Shown: positions 32,978-34,740 of the stretch, piece after piece
Layout of the letters: the number at the start of each line of letters is the position of its first letter
Position numbering within the stretch: the first letter of the stretch is position 1
DNA from: an uncultured bacterium
Lineage (GTDB): Bacteria > Planctomycetota > GCA-002687715
Direction of reading: 5' to 3'
Length of the DNA: 34,740 bases
Assembly (NCBI GenBank): GCA_902826835.1
Contig: CADEGH010000049.1
Coordinates: forward strand, 1 to 34,740
Notes under the pieces: generated by a model
What the model saw: the letters and a program-made list of their open reading frames with translations, nothing else
Told to the model about the DNA's origin: nothing
Databases searched by the model: none
Translations under genes and position numbers: made by a program

Positions 32978-33844
32978 ATGAAACTGCGCACTCTCGCGGC
33001 CTGCTCCCTCGCAGCCGGCCTTCTGTCAATCGTCAATGCCCAGGACACCACGGTCACGCAACTCGGTTCGAGCTGCGGCAACCCGGTTCCGAACCTCGCC
33101 ATCACCACCGCTGGCATCGGCCAGACCGCCTACATCTGCATCGACTCGGAATTCCCCGGCGACCCCACAACCATGGAAGGTCATGCCATCGTCTTCGCGA
33201 GCCTGGCCCCACCGCTGCCCTACCCGGTGTTCCCACCCTCGTTCCCGGGCTTCGGCGACTGCACCGTCTATGTCGACCTGGCCAATCTCCGCTTCGTCGA
33301 AGCGTTGACACTCGACGCTCAAGGCGACATCTGCATTCCTTTCCCTCTCGCGAACGACCCGCTCCTGATTGGACAAGTGATCAACCTCCAGGCTCGCGTT
33401 TGGTCCGCCGGTGGCCCCTTCGAGGGCGGCGACCATTTGAGCAACGGCGTGCAGGTGGTGATCGGCACGGACGGAACCCACGGCGAAGGCCGCACTCCGG
33501 GATTCTGGAAGCAGACCTACCACTTCAAGAACCTGTTTCCGACTCCCTATAGCTATTGGCCGGCGCCGTTCACCCCCAACACTCTCTTCGGCGATGTGTT
33601 CGACGACGCTTTCCCGGGTCTCACGCTGCTCCAGGTTCTGAACCTGAGGGGCGGCGGACTCAGCGCGCTCGGTCGCCACACCGTGGCCGCGCTCCTGAAC
33701 GCAGCCTCCCCCAACGTCAATTCCGCGCTCTCGGCCGCCCAGGTCATCACCCTGTTCAACGGGACGGTCCCCGGCAGCGCGAGCAACATCGAGATTCTGA
33801 AGAACTACTTCGAGAGCTTGAACGAGCTCGAAGGCGGCTTCTGA
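32978..33844 (+). CDS. Secreted protein with a TPGFWK-type C-terminal domain
   Basis: A 288-residue exported protein with a signal peptide (MKLRTLAACSLAAGLLSIVNA). Residues of about 30-165 form a beta-rich module (PNLAITTAGIG to LSNGVQVVIG) related to the C-terminal module of the protein at 2239. Cysteines in it may form disulfides. The second half begins TPGFWKQTYHFKNL and ends with helical GRHTVAALLNAASPNVNSAL and ALSAAQVITLFNG, a domain seen in many surface proteins of bacteria and archaea whose role I do not know. A GTG at 32966 is an alternative start. A strong terminator follows. Probably a surface or matrix protein. Confidence 0.8.
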   Translation: MKLRTLAACSLAAGLLSIVNAQDTTVTQLGSSCGNPVPNLAITTAGIGQTAYICIDSEFPGDPTTMEGHAIVFASLAPPLPYPVFPPSFPGFGDCTVYVDLANLRFVEALTLDAQGDICIPFPLANDPLLIGQVINLQARVWSAGGPFEGGDHLSNGVQVVIGTDGTHGEGRTPGFWKQTYHFKNLFPTPYSYWPAPFTPNTLFGDVFDDAFPGLTLLQVLNLRGGGLSALGRHTVAALLNAASPNVNSALSAAQVITLFNGTVPGSASNIEILKNYFESLNELEGGF

Positions 33845-33890
33845 TCTGACCCTCTCCGTGGTCGACCAGGAGTCGGCCGCGGGTGACTCG

Positions 33891-33930
33891 CCCCGGAGCT
33901 CGGCACGGCCATGCTCCGGGGTCTTTTTTT
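33891..33930 (+). terminator. Strong rho-independent terminator
   Basis: CCCCGGAGC (33891-33899) pairs with GCTCCGGGG (33913-33921), a 9-bp GC-rich stem with a 13-base loop, then TCTTTTTTT. It ends the secreted protein transcript. Confidence 0.93.
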
Positions 33931-33949
33931 GGGGGGGATGAAGACCCGT

Positions 33950-34570
33950 TCAGCGCTTCTTGGCGCTGGCCTTGGAGATCTTCTTCGCCGGGGCCTTGGC
34001 CAGCTTCGTGGCAGGCTTCTTGGTCGACTTCTTGGCCGGAGAAGCCGCTTTCGCGGCCTTCTTGGCCGAGGCCGCCTCCCTTGCTTTGCGGTTGGCTTCC
34101 TTGCCGGCCGGGCTCTCGTTCCTCGCGAGTGCCTTTTGGTAGTGGGCGATGTAGGTCGCGGCCGGAGTCTTCTTGATCGCGTTCGCGATCACCTCGGTGG
34201 CCAGGTCCTCCACCTTTTTGAAGCGGATGCAGCACTTCCCCATGTCCAGCTTCTTGCCGGTCTTGGCCCACGCGGCTTCGAATTCGTTCCAATGCGGGCC
34301 GTCTCCGTAGAGGGACATCATGTAGAGCGAGTAGTGGTTCTTCTGCGCCGCGAGACCTGCAAACGGCAGGGGCAGCTTCGGATTGCAGTGATACCCGGGC
34401 GGGAAGACCCGGTGTGGCACGCACCAGCCGATCATGCCGTAGTTCATCAGCTCTTCGTAGTCACGATCGAGATTTGCATTGACGAGATCGCGAACCGCCG
34501 ACACGACGGCGCGGCGTTCCGCGGGCAACTCCGCGAGATAGGCGGAGACGGTAGTCGCTTGGCTCTGCAT
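33950..34570 (-). CDS. DUF1801 protein with a histone H1-like tail
   Basis: The first 145 residues match DUF1801 (YdhG-like): YLAELPAERRAVVSAVRDLV, ELMNYGMIGWCVPHRVFPPG, KNHYSLYMMSLYG and KCCIRFKKVEDL. Members are small soluble proteins of uncertain function, some linked to iron. The last 55 or so residues are almost only Lys, Ala, Pro and Ser, with repeats such as KKAAKAASPAKKSTKKPA, like histone H1 or bacterial H1-type tails that bind DNA. I know no reason for this fusion. The ATG at 34570 has no Shine-Dalgarno. The gene is convergent with the secreted protein gene, with the terminator between. A nucleoid role is inference from the tail alone. Confidence 0.83.
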   Translation of the reverse strand: MQSQATTVSAYLAELPAERRAVVSAVRDLVNANLDRDYEELMNYGMIGWCVPHRVFPPGYHCNPKLPLPFAGLAAQKNHYSLYMMSLYGDGPHWNEFEAAWAKTGKKLDMGKCCIRFKKVEDLATEVIANAIKKTPAATYIAHYQKALARNESPAGKEANRKAREAASAKKAAKAASPAKKSTKKPATKLAKAPAKKISKASAKKR

Positions 34571-34636
34571 GGCGGCGAGAATACCAGGAAGGCCAGAGCA
34601 CTCTGGCCGCCCGATTGGTTTCGACCGATCAGCGCG
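34571..34636. other. Short spacer
   Basis: Spacer between the DUF1801 start and the right-hand repeat; nothing recognised. Confidence 0.4.
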
Positions 34637-34740
34637 ATCGAGCTCCCCGCGTGCGTGCCGCCACGCATGGGAGCGCGGATCACCGGATCCGCCTGCGACC
34701 AGAGCCCGTAGCCCAGGTCACCATCACGGAGCGCCACCGA
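34637..34740 (-). repeat. Right-hand copy of the hairpin repeat, truncated by the window
   Basis: Reverse orientation to the array at 1-935. The hairpin GCGGATC-ACCG-GATCCGC at 34675-34692 keeps its 7-bp stem although the loop differs. The flanks, CCATCACGGAGCGCCACC and AGAGCCCGTAGCCC, match those at 31727-31770. The copy continues past the window end. Confidence 0.85.

Noticed and set aside
1..34740. CRISPR array, tRNA or rRNA genes, integrase or transposase
   Set aside because: The tandem repeat is far too long and lacks spacers for CRISPR. No cloverleaf-like or rRNA-like stretch and no recombinase motifs were seen on reading both strands.

Overview
The window reads as a piece of chromosome from an uncultured Planctomycetota-like bacterium. 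The evidence is indirect but consistent: high G+C, few Shine-Dalgarno sequences, an ECF sigma factor divergent from a Ser/Thr kinase fused to a long TPR region, several FHA-domain proteins, and secreted multidomain proteins that share terminal modules I associate with this phylum. No rRNA, tRNA, CRISPR array or transposase gene was seen.

Layout. (1) 1-1010 is an array of a 302-bp tandem repeat carrying REP-like hairpins. The same repeat family returns at 31597-31920 and 34637-34740. (2) 1129-3804 holds a lipoprotein and a divergent secreted beta-propeller-like protein. (3) 3847-5987 (minus strand) holds an Mrr-like PD-(D/E)XK nuclease translationally coupled to an ECF-type sigma factor, followed by a small HxxxCxxC zinc-finger protein that looks like an anti-sigma factor. 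(4) 6157-8881 is housekeeping: acpS divergent from pcrA/uvrD. (5) 8916-15020 is a phosphopeptide-signalling block: an FHA-GAF-sigma54 activator, then an 18-bp perfect palindrome and a sigma54-type -24/-12 motif, then an FHA-TM-CAP protein overlapping a second FHA-TM protein. (6) 15164-18965 holds a secreted subtilase and the eno-ftsB pair. (7) 19138-20850 is a low-G+C insert with a consensus sigma70 promoter and a strong Shine-Dalgarno. It encodes a 306-residue helical protein of unknown family and a CdtB/DNase I-fold nuclease with an intact active site. (8) 21189-23460 is a coupled pair of cation transporters. (9) 23551-27617 is the ECF sigma/kinase-TPR pair. (10) 27655-34570 holds a giant astacin/FG-GAP/lamin-tail protein, a lipoprotein-like methyltransferase, a secreted protein with a TPGFWK-type domain, and a DUF1801 protein with a histone H1-like tail.

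Best candidates for undescribed systems. The first is the helical protein plus CdtB-like nuclease cassette. The second is the nuclease-sigma-zinc-finger locus. The third is the FHA sigma54 circuit, where the activator gene, its probable enhancer site and its target promoter lie next to each other. All functions are inferred from sequence alone; no database search was run.
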